Assembly (NCBI GenBank): GCA_963747775.1
Contig: CAVVGT010000004.1
Span: forward strand, 431,625-495,624
DNA length: 64,000 nucleotides
DNA from: JAGVSZ01 sp963747775
GTDB taxonomy: Bacteria; Pseudomonadota; Gammaproteobacteria; Burkholderiales; SG8-39
Direction: 5' to 3'
Shown in pieces: positions 44,876 through 54,328 of this stretch. Under the pieces are notes generated by a model. That model ran no database searches. It saw only the letters and a list, made by a program, of their open reading frames with translations, and was not told the origin of the DNA. The translations under genes and the position numbers were made by a program. Positions within the stretch are counted from its first letter, which is position 1; each line of letters starts with the position of its first letter.

Positions 44876-46243
44876 TCAGACCTTCCGGGCGAGCTCGGTC
44901 GCTTTGCCCGTGTAGGTCGCAGGCGTGAGCGCGAGCAGCCGCGCCTTTGAATCCTGCGGAATCGCGAGGCCGCCAATGAAGGATCGCAACGCCTCCGGCG
45001 TGATCCGCGCGCCCCGCGTGAGGGTCTTCAGCTGCTCGTAGGCATCCTCGATGCCGTAGCGGCGCATGACCGTCTGCACCGCCTCCGCGAGCACCTCCCA
45101 GTTCGCCTCGAGGTCCGCGGCGAGCCGCACGGCGTCCACTTCCAGTTTGTCGAGGCCGCGCGCGCAAGCCACGTAGCCGAGCAGGCTGTGCCCGAACGCG
45201 ACGCCGACGTTGCGCAGCACCGTCGAGTCGGTCAGGTCGCGCTGCCAGCGCGACACCGGCAGCTTGTCCGCGAGGTGGCGAAGCAGCACGTTCGCGACCC
45301 CGAGGTTGCCCTCGGAGTTCTCGAAGTCGATCGGATTCACCTTGTGCGGCATGGTCGACGATCCCACCTCGCCGGCAACCAGCTTCTGCCGGAAGTAGCC
45401 GAGCGAGACATACCCCCATACGTCGCGGTCAAGGTCGACCAGGATCGTGTTGAGCCGCGCGACCGCGTCGAACGCCTCGGCGAGCGCGTCGTGCGGCTCG
45501 ATCTGCGTCGTGTACGCGTTGAACTCGAGGCCGAGCGACTCGACGAGCCGCCTCGAGACCGTCTCCCAGTCGACCTGCGGATACGCGGCGAGATGCGCGT
45601 TGTAGTTGCCCACCGCGCCGTTCGCCTTGCCAGTCAGCCGGACTGCGGCGAGCCGCGAGCGCGCGCGCCGCAGCCTAGCGACCACGTTCGCCAGTTCCTT
45701 GCCGAGCGTCGTCGGCGTCGCCGGCTGGCCGTGCGTGCGTGCGAGCATCGGCGCGTCGGCGTGCTCGTGGGCAAGGTCCGCGAGCCGGTCCGTGAGCCGG
45801 TCGATCGCGGGCAGCAACACTTCGTCGCGCGCGCCGCGCACGAGCAACGCATACGCGAGATTGTTGATGTCCTCCGACGTGCAGGCAAAGTGGATGAAGG
45901 CGCTGGCACGCTCCAGCGCCGGGTCGCCGGCGACTCGCTCGCGAATCCAGTACTCGATTGCCTTGACGTCGTGGTTCGTCTCGCGCTCGATCGCCTTGAC
46001 GCGTTCGCCATCGGATTCCGCGAAGGCGGCTGAGAGGGTGCGCAGCCTGGCCGCCGCCTCGGGCGCGAACGGTCCGACTTCCGGCACGCCCGGCTCGGCG
46101 GCGAGCGCGACGAGCCACTCGGTCTCCACCCGGACCCGCGCCCGAATGAGCGCGAGCTCGGTGGTCCATGCACGCAGCGGCTCGAGGCTGCGCGCGTAAC
46201 GGCCGTCGAGCGGCGAGATCGCGGAGAGCGCGGAGAGCGGCAT
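44876..46243 (-). CDS. purB: Adenylosuccinate lyase
   Basis: 455-residue lyase producing AMP and AICAR in purine synthesis. Signature GSSTMPHKVNPIDFENSEGN, N-terminal ALSAISPLDGRYARSLEPLR, LARTHGQPATPTTLGKELAN and a C-terminal lysine-valine end. ATG 46,243 fits family length; it is read divergently from the GST gene. Confidence 0.96.
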   Translation of the reverse strand: MPLSALSAISPLDGRYARSLEPLRAWTTELALIRARVRVETEWLVALAAEPGVPEVGPFAPEAAARLRTLSAAFAESDGERVKAIERETNHDVKAIEYWIRERVAGDPALERASAFIHFACTSEDINNLAYALLVRGARDEVLLPAIDRLTDRLADLAHEHADAPMLARTHGQPATPTTLGKELANVVARLRRARSRLAAVRLTGKANGAVGNYNAHLAAYPQVDWETVSRRLVESLGLEFNAYTTQIEPHDALAEAFDAVARLNTILVDLDRDVWGYVSLGYFRQKLVAGEVGSSTMPHKVNPIDFENSEGNLGVANVLLRHLADKLPVSRWQRDLTDSTVLRNVGVAFGHSLLGYVACARGLDKLEVDAVRLAADLEANWEVLAEAVQTVMRRYGIEDAYEQLKTLTRGARITPEALRSFIGGLAIPQDSKARLLALTPATYTGKATELARKV

Positions 46244-46320
46244 GTCGGGAGCGCGCAGAATGTCGCGGACGAGTCTACCATGCGGCTTCGCGCGGGCCGC
46301 CCACGCACGGGGCGCACGTA

Positions 46321-46326
46321 TATAAT
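46321..46326 (+). promoter_or_regulatory. -10 element of the GST gene
   Basis: Perfect TATAAT 36 bp before the ATG of the glutathione S-transferase gene. Confidence 0.45.
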
Positions 46327-46362
46327 TCGCCGTTCCCGATCGCCCACGCCTCCGACGCAAAG

Positions 46363-46971
46363 ATGAAGCTCATCGGTTCGGTCCCCAGCCCGTACACCCG
46401 CAAGGCGCGCATCGTCGCCGCCGAGAAGCGCGTCGACTATGTGTGGGAGCTCCAGAACGTGTGGGCGCCCGAGAACCCCGTCCCGGACTACAACCCGCTC
46501 GGCAAGGTGCCGGTCCTCGTGCTCGACGACGGCACGGCGCTCTACGACTCGCGGGTGATCTGCGAGTTCCTCGACTCGGTGTCGCCGATCGGCAAGCTGA
46601 TCCCCGCCGACAATCGCGAGCGACTCGAGGTGCGTCGCTGGGAAGCGCTCGCGGACGGCGTGCTCGATGCGGGCGTGCTCGCGCGCCTGGAGGGCGCCCG
46701 CCCCGCGGGCGAGCGCAGCCAGGGCTGGATCGACCGCCAGATGGAAAAAGTCGCGCGCGGGCTCGACGCGATGGATATTCAGATCGGCGCCCGGCAGTGG
46801 TGCTGTGGAAACGGGTTCACGCTCGCCGACATCGCCGTCGGCGCATGCGTCGGCTGGCTGGACTTCCGCTTTCCGCAGCTCGAATGGCGCAAGGACCGCC
46901 CGAACCTCGCGCGGCTCGCGGTGAAGCTCGCCGAGCGGTCGAGCTTCGCGGAAACGGCGCCGCGCGAATAG
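46363..46971 (+). CDS. Glutathione S-transferase
   Basis: 202-residue GST. N-terminal thioredoxin fold MKLIGSVPSPYTRKARIVAA (catalytic Ser region) with cis-Pro VPVLVLDDGTALYDSRVICE, then an alpha-helical domain with LADIAVGACVGWLDFRFP. Divergent from purB, which is common in betaproteobacteria. Likely detoxification or stress role. Confidence 0.88.
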   Translation: MKLIGSVPSPYTRKARIVAAEKRVDYVWELQNVWAPENPVPDYNPLGKVPVLVLDDGTALYDSRVICEFLDSVSPIGKLIPADNRERLEVRRWEALADGVLDAGVLARLEGARPAGERSQGWIDRQMEKVARGLDAMDIQIGARQWCCGNGFTLADIAVGACVGWLDFRFPQLEWRKDRPNLARLAVKLAERSSFAETAPRE

Positions 46972-47005
46972 GACGGCTCGCGAGTCGGTCCATGGCACGC
47001 CGCAA

Positions 47006-48082
47006 CTACTGAATCACCCCTCCCCCCAGACACACCTCCCCGCTGTACAGCACCACGGACTGACCCGGGGTCACCGCCCACTGGGGCTCGTCGAACTCGA
47101 TCTCGCACCGTGCGGCATCGACCGCGACGATGCGACATGCGGCGTCCGTCTGGCGGTAGCGCGTCTTTCCGCCGTAAGTCGCGTCTGCCGAAGGTGGCGT
47201 CCCGCCGACCCACGCGAGATCCGCCGCGACCAGGGATCGGCTGGTCAACAGGGGGTGGTCGCGACCCTGGACGACGATCAGCGCATTCGCGCCGAGATCC
47301 TTGCCCGCGACGTACCAGGCCGAGCCGTCGCCGCCCTTCCTTCCGCCGATGCCGAGCCCCGAGCGCTGGCCGATGGTGTGGAACGCGAGCCCGATGTGCT
47401 CGCCGACCACCCGCCCATCGGGCGTTTTCATCGGGCCCGGCTGGCGCGGCAGGTACCGGTTGAGGAACTCGCGGAACGGCCGCTCGCCGATGAAACAAAT
47501 GCCGGTCGAGTCCTTCTTCTCCGCGACCGGCAGCCGGGCCTCGCGGGCGATGCGGCGCACCTCGGTCTTGCGCAGTCGTTCAAGGGGAAAGACCACCTGA
47601 GCGAGCTGTGCCTGCGTGAGACGGTGCAGGAAGTAGCTCTGGTCCTTGGCCGGATCGGTCCCCCTCAGCAACTCGAATTGCGCGCCCCGCTCGCGCACGC
47701 CGGCGTAGTGGCCGGTCGCAATGCGGCTCGCCCCCATCGCAAGCGCCCGGTCGAGGAACGCCTTGAACTTGATCTCGGCGTTGCAGAGCACGTCCGGGTT
47801 GGGCGTGCGGCCGGCCGAGTACTCGCGCAGGAACTCGGCGAACACCCGGTCCCGGTACTCGGCCGCGAAGTTGACGACGTCGAGCTCGATCCCGAGCACG
47901 TCGGCGACGGACGCGACGTCGACCAGGTCCTGGCGAGTCGAGCAGTATTCGTCGTCGTCGTCGTCCTCCCAGTTCTTCATGAACAGGCCGACGACGTCGA
48001 ACCCCGCGCGCTTGAGGAGCAGCGCGGAAACCGACGAGTCGACGCCGCCGGACATGCCGACCACGATGCGTTCCGAAGCCAC
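47006..48082 (-). CDS. mnmA: tRNA 2-thiouridylase
   Basis: 358-residue enzyme that thiolates U34 of Lys, Glu and Gln tRNAs. ATP-binding loop RIVVGMSGGVDSSVSALLLK near the N-terminus, acidic run WEDDDDDEYCS, active-site Cys in TPNPDVLCNAEIKFKAFLDR and second Cys in DSTGICFIGERPFREFLNRY. The GTG start (48,082) is chosen because the conserved SERIVVG begins there. The nudix gene lies upstream, the E. coli-like nudJ-mnmA pair, with one exported-protein gene in between. Confidence 0.95.
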   Translation of the reverse strand: MASERIVVGMSGGVDSSVSALLLKRAGFDVVGLFMKNWEDDDDDEYCSTRQDLVDVASVADVLGIELDVVNFAAEYRDRVFAEFLREYSAGRTPNPDVLCNAEIKFKAFLDRALAMGASRIATGHYAGVRERGAQFELLRGTDPAKDQSYFLHRLTQAQLAQVVFPLERLRKTEVRRIAREARLPVAEKKDSTGICFIGERPFREFLNRYLPRQPGPMKTPDGRVVGEHIGLAFHTIGQRSGLGIGGRKGGDGSAWYVAGKDLGANALIVVQGRDHPLLTSRSLVAADLAWVGGTPPSADATYGGKTRYRQTDAACRIVAVDAARCEIEFDEPQWAVTPGQSVVLYSGEVCLGGGVIQ

Positions 48083-48105
48083 TTGGGACCTAAAGCGTAT
48101 CGGGA

Positions 48106-48675
48106 CTAGAAGCGGAAGAGTTCGGTGCCGGCCGGTCGCGCGCCGTCGAGCCATTCGTCCAGCGGGTAGATGGTGGCGGGATGCCCGGGATCAAGGAACC
48201 ACGTGTCGACGACCCAGCGCTCCGCCCCCGCCTTCTCGCTGAGCTGTGCGCCCCAGTGCACCGCGAGGAGCCGCCCGCGCTGCACCCGCTCCGCGACGGT
48301 GTGAAACCGCAACCACCCGTTGCGCTCCAGCAGCGCGAGATAGGCGGTCGTGTTCAACGAATGGTCGATGCAGTCCATCCGGCCCTCGACGCCGTCGTCG
48401 TCGACGTTGCCGCCGCGGTCGCGCCAGGTCGGCGTCTGCAAGGCGGCGTGGAAGTAGAGCGCCCCCATCGCGCGCGCGATCGCCTCGCGCTCGTCCTGCG
48501 GCGAGGCCGCGGCGACGAACAAGCGCTTCACCTCGCCGAGGTCGGCGGGCTCGAAGCGGACGACCGCGGCATCCTTGCAGCCGTAGTTGAAGCACACCTT
48601 CACCTCTTCGGCGCACGCCAGCCCCGCCGCGAGCATTACGGCCGCAAGCGCGGCGTGGACGGCGAACCGCTTCAT
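48106..48675 (-). CDS. Hypothetical exported protein
   Basis: 189-residue protein with signal peptide MKRFAVHAALAAVMLAAGLA (residues 1-22), followed by EEVKVCFNYGCKDAAVVRFE, EGRMDCIDHSLNTTAYLALL, RNGWLRFHTVAERVQRGRLL and ERWVVDTWFLDPGHPATIY. Conserved Cys-Asp-His and Trp-Asp pairs suggest a transglutaminase- or Cys-protease-like fold, but this is uncertain. Coupled to the nudix gene by an ATGA overlap. Confidence 0.7.
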   Translation of the reverse strand: MKRFAVHAALAAVMLAAGLACAEEVKVCFNYGCKDAAVVRFEPADLGEVKRLFVAAASPQDEREAIARAMGALYFHAALQTPTWRDRGGNVDDDGVEGRMDCIDHSLNTTAYLALLERNGWLRFHTVAERVQRGRLLAVHWGAQLSEKAGAERWVVDTWFLDPGHPATIYPLDEWLDGARPAGTELFRF

Positions 48676-49124
48676 CCGAGGTGCCGGAGCAGGTCCAGCG
48701 GGTAGCGCCGCCCGGCGAGCGCGTCGTCCACGCAGGTCATGACCAGCGGGCTGCGATGGCGCGGCGCGAGCGCGCGGATCTCCTCCGGCGTCAGCCACAG
48801 CACGCGGCGGATTTCCTTGTCGAGCGCGCGCCCGGGCTCCGCACCGGTCACCTCGCCGAGAAAGGTGAAGCGCAGAAAAGTGACGTCCTTGTCCGCGAGA
48901 TGCCAGCGGTACACCCCGAGCAGATGCGTGGGGCGGAACCGGTGCGCGGTCTCCTCGAGCGCCTCGCGCGAGCACGCGTCGACGAGCGTCTCGCCGCGCT
49001 CCCAGTGGCCGGCGGGCTGGTTGTACACGAGCCGCCCGTCCACCTCTTCCTCGACCAGGCAAAATCGTCCCTCCCGCTGCATGACCGCGGCGACCGTCAC
49101 GCTGGGCTTCCAGATCTCGTCCAT
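48672..49124 (-). CDS. nudJ: Nudix hydrolase, NudJ-like
   Basis: 150-residue pyrophosphohydrolase. The Nudix box is GHWERGETLVDACSREALEE, with the metal-binding EE as final residues, preceded by the pocket VYNQPAGHW. E. coli NudJ (thiamin pyrophosphate phosphatase) sits directly upstream of mnmA; the conserved neighbourhood supports the name. Confidence 0.85.
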   Translation of the reverse strand: MDEIWKPSVTVAAVMQREGRFCLVEEEVDGRLVYNQPAGHWERGETLVDACSREALEETAHRFRPTHLLGVYRWHLADKDVTFLRFTFLGEVTGAEPGRALDKEIRRVLWLTPEEIRALAPRHRSPLVMTCVDDALAGRRYPLDLLRHLG

Positions 49125-49239
49125 TGGGCTAACTTGTCGCTACGCGACGAGGGTTCTCGCCTGGGCCGGCCCGGCCGCTCATCGGACGGCCTTGCGCGAA
49201 GTGCGCTCGGCTGTTCGCCCTTGGAGCGGTCCTGCGAGC

Positions 49240-50451
49240 TCACGCGACCTTGCGCGTGTTCTTCCGGATGAAGTCTGCCATGCGCGCCACTCCGACCTCG
49301 ATCGCCTGCCGGGAAGCCGCGTAGCTGAAGCGGATGTGCTGGCCCTCGCCGGGCACGCGCGCACCGAAGTGGATGTCGGCGAGCACGGCAACGCCCGCCT
49401 CGTTCAGGAGGCGCTTGCGGAACTCCTCCGAGTCCGCCGCGCCGATCATCCGGCACGCCTCGGTGACGTTCGGCCACGCATAGAACGCGCCGCCCGGCAT
49501 CCTGCACTTCACTCCGGGCGCCTCGTTGAGCAGCCGCACGATCAGGTCGCGGCGCTCGATGAACGACGCGCGCATCTTCTCGGCGTCGGCCTGCGGCCCC
49601 TTGATGGCCTCGACTGCGGCCCACTGCGTGATCTGCGACGCGCACGAGTCGGTGTTGGTGACCCAGCGCACGAACTGCGGCGCAAGCACCGGGTTCGCGG
49701 TGAAGCCGAGCCGCCAGCCGGTCATCGCCCAGGTCTTGGACGCGCCGTCGGAGATGATCGTGCGCTCGTACATTTCCGGCAGCGAGGCGATCGATGCGAA
49801 CTCGCCTGCGTAGCAGAGGCGCGAGTAGATCTCGTCGGCGTAGATCCACACGTCCGGACGGCGACGCAGGATCGCCGCGACGGCTTCGAGGTCGCGCCGG
49901 GCGAGGATGCCGCCGGTCGGGTTGTGCGGCGAGTTCAGGATCAGCAGCCGGGTGCGCGGCGTGAGCTTCGCCTCGAGCTCGGCCGGGTCGAACGCGAAGT
50001 TGCGGGCCTCGCGCAGATGCAGCGGCACCGGCACCGCGCCGTGCGCCTTGATCTGCGACTCGTAGATCGGGAAGCCGGGGTTGGGATAGATCACTTCGTC
50101 GCCGACGCCGTAATCGGTCGTCGCGAGAATCGAGTACGCGATGAACGGCTTCGCGCCGGCGCCCACCACGACGTCCTCCGGCTTGATCGGCAGCCCGCGC
50201 ATGCGGCCCATGTAGTCCGCGGCCGCCTCCCGCAGCTCGTCGATGCCGGCCGACGGCGTATACCCGTGCTTGCCCTCGCGGATCGCCCTGATCGCCGCCT
50301 CCTGGATGTGCGTCGGCGTCGCGAAATCCGGCTGGCCGATGCAGAACGAGATGATGTCGCGGCCCTGGCGGAGGAGCGCCGTCACCTCCGCGAGTACGAC
50401 GAAAGCGTTCTCGGTGCCGAGGTCGGCGGTACGGCGGCTGATCGCTGGCAT
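49240..50451 (-). CDS. PLP-dependent class I/II aminotransferase
   Basis: 403-residue fold-type I aminotransferase. The PLP-lysine segment is IISDGASKTWAMTGWRLGFT, with RLLILNSPHNPTGGILARRD and a C-terminal GEGQHIRFSYAASRQAIEVG. Similar to alanine/aspartate aminotransferases; the amino donor cannot be assigned from sequence. It lies between the nudix gene and the amidohydrolase gene, reading the same way. Confidence 0.9.
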   Translation of the reverse strand: MPAISRRTADLGTENAFVVLAEVTALLRQGRDIISFCIGQPDFATPTHIQEAAIRAIREGKHGYTPSAGIDELREAAADYMGRMRGLPIKPEDVVVGAGAKPFIAYSILATTDYGVGDEVIYPNPGFPIYESQIKAHGAVPVPLHLREARNFAFDPAELEAKLTPRTRLLILNSPHNPTGGILARRDLEAVAAILRRRPDVWIYADEIYSRLCYAGEFASIASLPEMYERTIISDGASKTWAMTGWRLGFTANPVLAPQFVRWVTNTDSCASQITQWAAVEAIKGPQADAEKMRASFIERRDLIVRLLNEAPGVKCRMPGGAFYAWPNVTEACRMIGAADSEEFRKRLLNEAGVAVLADIHFGARVPGEGQHIRFSYAASRQAIEVGVARMADFIRKNTRKVA

Positions 50452-50547
50452 TGGGCTAAGTCGTTGTTCGCAAGAGTCGTATTCTAGCCACAGAGGCCCC
50501 GCGGAACACGGAGGGAACCGCCCTCTCTCCGCGCCGTCTGTGACCTG

Positions 50548-51606
50548 CTACATCCGGCTTGCGAGGTTGAAGCCGCCGAGGAACGCGACGAGGTTCTGGC
50601 CGAGAAGGTCGAGCCCGTAGCCGCCCTCCTGCACCATGACCGTCGGCACCTTGAGACCGGCGATCGCGTCGCCGATCCGCCGGTAACCGTCGTTCGTGAC
50701 CTTTAACACCGAGAGCGGATCGCGCTCGTGCGCATCGAAGCCGACCGACACCACGAGCGCCTCCGAGCGGTGCGCACGCACCGCTTCGAGCGCCTCGTCG
50801 AGCGCGTCGAGGTAGTCGGCGTCGCCGCTCGCCGGGGCGAGCGGGATGTTGAGGTTGCAGCCTTCGCCTTCGGCCGCGCCGTACTCGTCCGCATAGCCGG
50901 AAAAGTAGGGGTAGTACCCGGTCGGGTCGGTGTGGATCGAGACGACTTGCACGTCGGCGCGCCGGTAGAAGATCGCCTGCGTGCCGTCGCCGTGGTGCGT
51001 ATCGACATCGAGGATCGCGACTCGCTCGAAGTGCGTGCGCAGGAGCTCGGCCGCGATCGCGGCGTTGTTCAGGTAACAGAAGCCGCCGGCGCGGTCGGCG
51101 TGAGCATGATGGCCCGGCGGACGGCACAGGCCGTACGCCGAGTGCTCGCCTGCGAGGACCGCCTCGGCCGCAGCGAGGGCCGTATGCGCGGCAGCGACCG
51201 CGGATTCCCAGGTGCCCGCCCCGACCGCCGACGCGAGGTCGCCGATGTAGTAACCCGCCTGCGCGACGGGCGAAGCCGCGCGTGGCGGGCGCCGCGGAGC
51301 AAGGTCGTCGTGCGCGCCGCGGTACGGGTGCACATTGGGCAGCAGCTCGGGCCCGCCGTTCTTCACCGCCGACCACCGTGACCACGCGGTGCGCAGGAAC
51401 TCGAGGTATCCGGGCTCGTGGACGCGCGCGATCCAGTCCATGCCGATGTCGTCGCGGGGCTCCTCGACGACGTAGCTCCCGCGCTGCACGGCCGCAAGCA
51501 GGCGCTCGCAGCGCTCCGGCACTTCGAGATGGGGAACCAGCCTTCCGGCCATCATGAACTGCTGCGGGCGGTGCGCGAGCTGCTTGGGGGAATAGTAGAT
51601 TTTCAT
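50548..51606 (-). CDS. Histone deacetylase/acetylpolyamine amidohydrolase family
   Basis: 352-residue zinc amidohydrolase. Active-site chain is CRPPGHHAHADRAGGFCYLN, then AILDVDTHHGDGTQAIFYRR and a later VSVGFDAHERDPL. N-terminal MKIYYSPKQLAHRPQQFMMA is characteristic of the acetylpolyamine amidohydrolase branch. It may remove acetyl groups from polyamines or related amines, which fits the two neighbouring aminotransferases. Confidence 0.9.
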   Translation of the reverse strand: MKIYYSPKQLAHRPQQFMMAGRLVPHLEVPERCERLLAAVQRGSYVVEEPRDDIGMDWIARVHEPGYLEFLRTAWSRWSAVKNGGPELLPNVHPYRGAHDDLAPRRPPRAASPVAQAGYYIGDLASAVGAGTWESAVAAAHTALAAAEAVLAGEHSAYGLCRPPGHHAHADRAGGFCYLNNAAIAAELLRTHFERVAILDVDTHHGDGTQAIFYRRADVQVVSIHTDPTGYYPYFSGYADEYGAAEGEGCNLNIPLAPASGDADYLDALDEALEAVRAHRSEALVVSVGFDAHERDPLSVLKVTNDGYRRIGDAIAGLKVPTVMVQEGGYGLDLLGQNLVAFLGGFNLASRM

Positions 51607-51760
51607 CGCTCGGTCATCGCACAGTCACCGACTCGCGCACGACCGCCGCGTGCAGCAGGACGTTCACGCCGGGCGCAGTGTACGCGAGCTCCGCCCGTTC
51701 GTTGTCGTTGCCCGTGATGCCTTCCGCGGCGGGTGTGAAAAATCGCCGTCATCGTGCAGA
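51603..51760 (-). pseudogene. C-terminal fragment or tiny gene, frameshifted
   Basis: Between the class III aminotransferase and the amidohydrolase gene, minus-strand sequence reads RFFTPAAEGITGNDNERAEL, then AYTAPGVNVLLHAAVVRESV and TVR before a TGA. In a second frame it is preceded by VLDPAVCTMTAIF. It looks protein-like over about 55 residues with one indel. Family not recognised. Confidence 0.35.
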
Positions 51761-51790
51761 CCGCCGGGTCGAGCACGCGACCGCCGGGCG

Positions 51791-53128
51791 TTACGCCACG
51801 ACGCGCAGCGCCTCGGCGACAACGCCGAACATCGTGTCGAGGTGCGGCTTCTCCACGATCAGGGGCGGGCAGAAGGCGAGGGTGTCGCCGATGCACCGCA
51901 CGAAAACGCCGCGCTCCCACGCGCGATTGTGCACCTCGAGCCCGCGCGCGCCCGGCGCGCCGGGCCGCGGCGCGAGCTCCACCGCACCGATGAGCTGCAG
52001 GTTGCGACAGTCGATCACGTTCGGCAGCCCGCGCAGGCTGTGCACGCCGTCCTCGAAGTACGCGCCGAGCTGGTTGGCGCGGTTGAACAGCCTCTCCTCG
52101 GCGTAAGTGTCAAGCGTGCCGAGCGCCGCGGCCGACGCGAGCGGATGGCCCGAGTAGGTGTAGCCGTGAAAGAACTCGACGCCGCCCCCCGGCGATTCGA
52201 TGAACGTGCGATAGATCTCGTCGCGTACCAGCACGCCGCCCATCGGCACCGTACCGCTCGTGATGCCTTTCGCGAAGGTGATGAGGTCGGGCACGACGTC
52301 GAAGTACTGGCTCGCAAACGGGGCGCCGAGGCGGCCGAAGCCGGTGATCACCTCGTCGAAAATGAGCAGGATCCCGTGCCGGTCGCAGATCTCGCGCAGG
52401 CGCTTGAGGTAGCCCCGCGGCGGGACGAGCACGCCACCCGCGCCGGCGACCGGCTCGACGATGACCGCGGCGATGTTGATCGCGTCGTGCAGCGGAATGA
52501 TGCGGTGCTCGAGCTCGTCGGCCAGCTCGGCGCCCGTGTCCGGCTGGCCGCGCACGAACGCCCGGTTCGATAGATCTTGGGTGTGGCGCAGGTGATCGAC
52601 CTGCGGCAGCAGCGCCGCGCCGAAGGCCTTGCGGTACGCCGGCACGCCTCCGACCGACATGCCGCCGATGTTCGCGCCGTGGAACCCGCGCTCGCGCCCG
52701 ATGAAGCGGGTGCGGGTCGCCGCGCCGCGCAGACGGTGATACGCGAGCGAGATCTTCAGTGCGGTGTCGACCGATTCGGATCCCGAGTTCACGAAGAAGA
52801 CGTGGTTCATGCCCTCGGGCGCGATGTCGACGACCCGATGGGCCGCCTCGAATGCGCGGGGATGCCCGATCGAATACGACGAGCAGTAGTCGAGCGTTCC
52901 GGCCTGGCGGGCGATCGCCTCGACGATCCTGGGCCGGCAGTGACCGGCGTTCACGCACCAGAGCGTCGCCATCGCGTCCATGACCTGCCGGCCGTCCGCG
53001 GTGGTGTAGTACATGTCCTTCGCGCCGATCACGAACCGCGGCGCCTGCTTGAACGCGCGGTTCGAGGTGAGCGGCATCCAGAACGCCTCGAGGTCGAGCG
53101 ACTGGAGAAGCTGACGCGGGTCGTCCAT
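51791..53128 (-). CDS. Class III omega-amino acid:pyruvate aminotransferase
   Basis: 445-residue PLP enzyme similar to beta-alanine:pyruvate transaminase. N-terminal DLEAFWMPLTSNRAFKQAPR, pocket GIGRERGFHGANIGGMSVGG-like region, acidic strand ILLIFDEVITGFGRLGAPFA and PLP-Lys DLITFAKGITSGTVPMGGV. May act on polyamine-derived omega-amines together with the neighbouring deacetylase. ATG 53,128 begins at the conserved N-terminus. Confidence 0.9.
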   Translation of the reverse strand: MDDPRQLLQSLDLEAFWMPLTSNRAFKQAPRFVIGAKDMYYTTADGRQVMDAMATLWCVNAGHCRPRIVEAIARQAGTLDYCSSYSIGHPRAFEAAHRVVDIAPEGMNHVFFVNSGSESVDTALKISLAYHRLRGAATRTRFIGRERGFHGANIGGMSVGGVPAYRKAFGAALLPQVDHLRHTQDLSNRAFVRGQPDTGAELADELEHRIIPLHDAINIAAVIVEPVAGAGGVLVPPRGYLKRLREICDRHGILLIFDEVITGFGRLGAPFASQYFDVVPDLITFAKGITSGTVPMGGVLVRDEIYRTFIESPGGGVEFFHGYTYSGHPLASAAALGTLDTYAEERLFNRANQLGAYFEDGVHSLRGLPNVIDCRNLQLIGAVELAPRPGAPGARGLEVHNRAWERGVFVRCIGDTLAFCPPLIVEKPHLDTMFGVVAEALRVVA

Positions 53129-53224
53129 GACGGGTTCCTGCGGAGAGGTGCCCGCGGATTCTAGCTCAGGGGGCGCGGCGCTTTGCCTGATAATCGGGGC
53201 CTGCCGTCGGCGAGCGAATGCACG

Positions 53225-54328
53225 ATGACCCCCAGCGCCATGAACACCAGCACGCTGACCACCAGCGCCCTCGAGAACGTAAACGTCGCTGGGATGGAGG
53301 ACATGCCGACGCCGGTTGCCGTGCACGCGGCGGTCCCGGTGACCGAGCGCGCGGCCGATACGGTCGCGCGCGGTCGCGAAGCGGTGCGCGCGATCCTGGA
53401 CCGGAGCGACCCGCGCCTCTTCGTGGTCGTCGGGCCCTGCTCGATCCACGACCCGGCCGCGGCGCTCGACTACGCCGCGCGGCTCGCGCGGCTCGCAGGG
53501 CAGGTGCGCGACACGCTGTTCGTCGTGATGCGGGTCTACTTCGAGAAACCGCGCACGTCCACCGGCTGGAAGGGCTTCATCAACGATCCGCACATGGACG
53601 ACTCCTTTCGCATCGACGAGGGGATCGTGCGCGCGCGGCGACTGCTCGCGCAGTTCGCCGAGATGGGGCTGCCCGCGGGATCCGAGGCGCTCGATCCGCT
53701 GTCGCCGCAATACCTCGGCGACCTGATCAGCTGGTACGCGATCGGCGCGCGCACCACGGAGTCGCAGACCCACCGCGAGATGGCGAGCGGGCTGTCCGCG
53801 CCGGTCGGGTTTAAGAACGGCACCGACGGCGGGCTCGAGGTGGCGGTGAACGCGATCCGCTCGGCGCGTGGGCCCCACAGCTTCCTCGGCATCAACCCGC
53901 AGGGCCGCCCGGCGATCGTGCGCACGAGCGGCAACCGCCATGGCCATCTCGTGCTGCGCGGCGGCGGGGGGCGGCCGAACTACGACACGGTGAGCGTACG
54001 GCTCGCCGAGAAAGCGCTCGCGGCGGCGCAGCTGCCGGGCAACATCGTGATCGACTGCTCGCATGCGAACTGCCTCAAGGACCACAGTCTGCAGCCGCTC
54101 GTCTTCAACGACTGCGTCCACCAGATCGCCGAGGGCAATCGGTCCATCGTCGGACTGATGGTCGAATCGAACCTCGAGGCGGGCAACCAGGCGATTCCCG
54201 GCGATCTATCGCAGCTGAAGTACGGCGTGTCGGTGACCGACCCGTGCGTGAGCTGGGCGACGACCGAGGAGATGCTCGTGCGAGCGAACGCCGATCTCGC
54301 CCGCGCGCTTGAGTCGCGCAAGCCTTAG
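53225..54328 (+). CDS. aroG: 3-deoxy-7-phosphoheptulonate synthase, class I
   Basis: 367-residue first enzyme of the shikimate pathway, condensing PEP and erythrose-4-phosphate. LFVVVGPCSIHDPAAALDYA, VVMRVYFEKPRTSTGWKGFI, GLSAPVGFKNGTDGGLEVAV and NIVIDCSHANCLKDHSLQPL are intact. C-terminal LARALESRKP is complete. The start is uncertain between ATG 53,225 and 53,240. After the TAG the same frame continues straight into a truncated SmpB sequence. Confidence 0.95.
   Translation: MTPSAMNTSTLTTSALENVNVAGMEDMPTPVAVHAAVPVTERAADTVARGREAVRAILDRSDPRLFVVVGPCSIHDPAAALDYAARLARLAGQVRDTLFVVMRVYFEKPRTSTGWKGFINDPHMDDSFRIDEGIVRARRLLAQFAEMGLPAGSEALDPLSPQYLGDLISWYAIGARTTESQTHREMASGLSAPVGFKNGTDGGLEVAVNAIRSARGPHSFLGINPQGRPAIVRTSGNRHGHLVLRGGGGRPNYDTVSVRLAEKALAAAQLPGNIVIDCSHANCLKDHSLQPLVFNDCVHQIAEGNRSIVGLMVESNLEAGNQAIPGDLSQLKYGVSVTDPCVSWATTEEMLVRANADLARALESRKP

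Noticed and set aside
46168..46362. Extension of the GST gene upstream of ATG 46,363
   Set aside because: Arginine-rich low-complexity translation overlapping the purB start region and a TATAAT promoter; not a real N-terminus.
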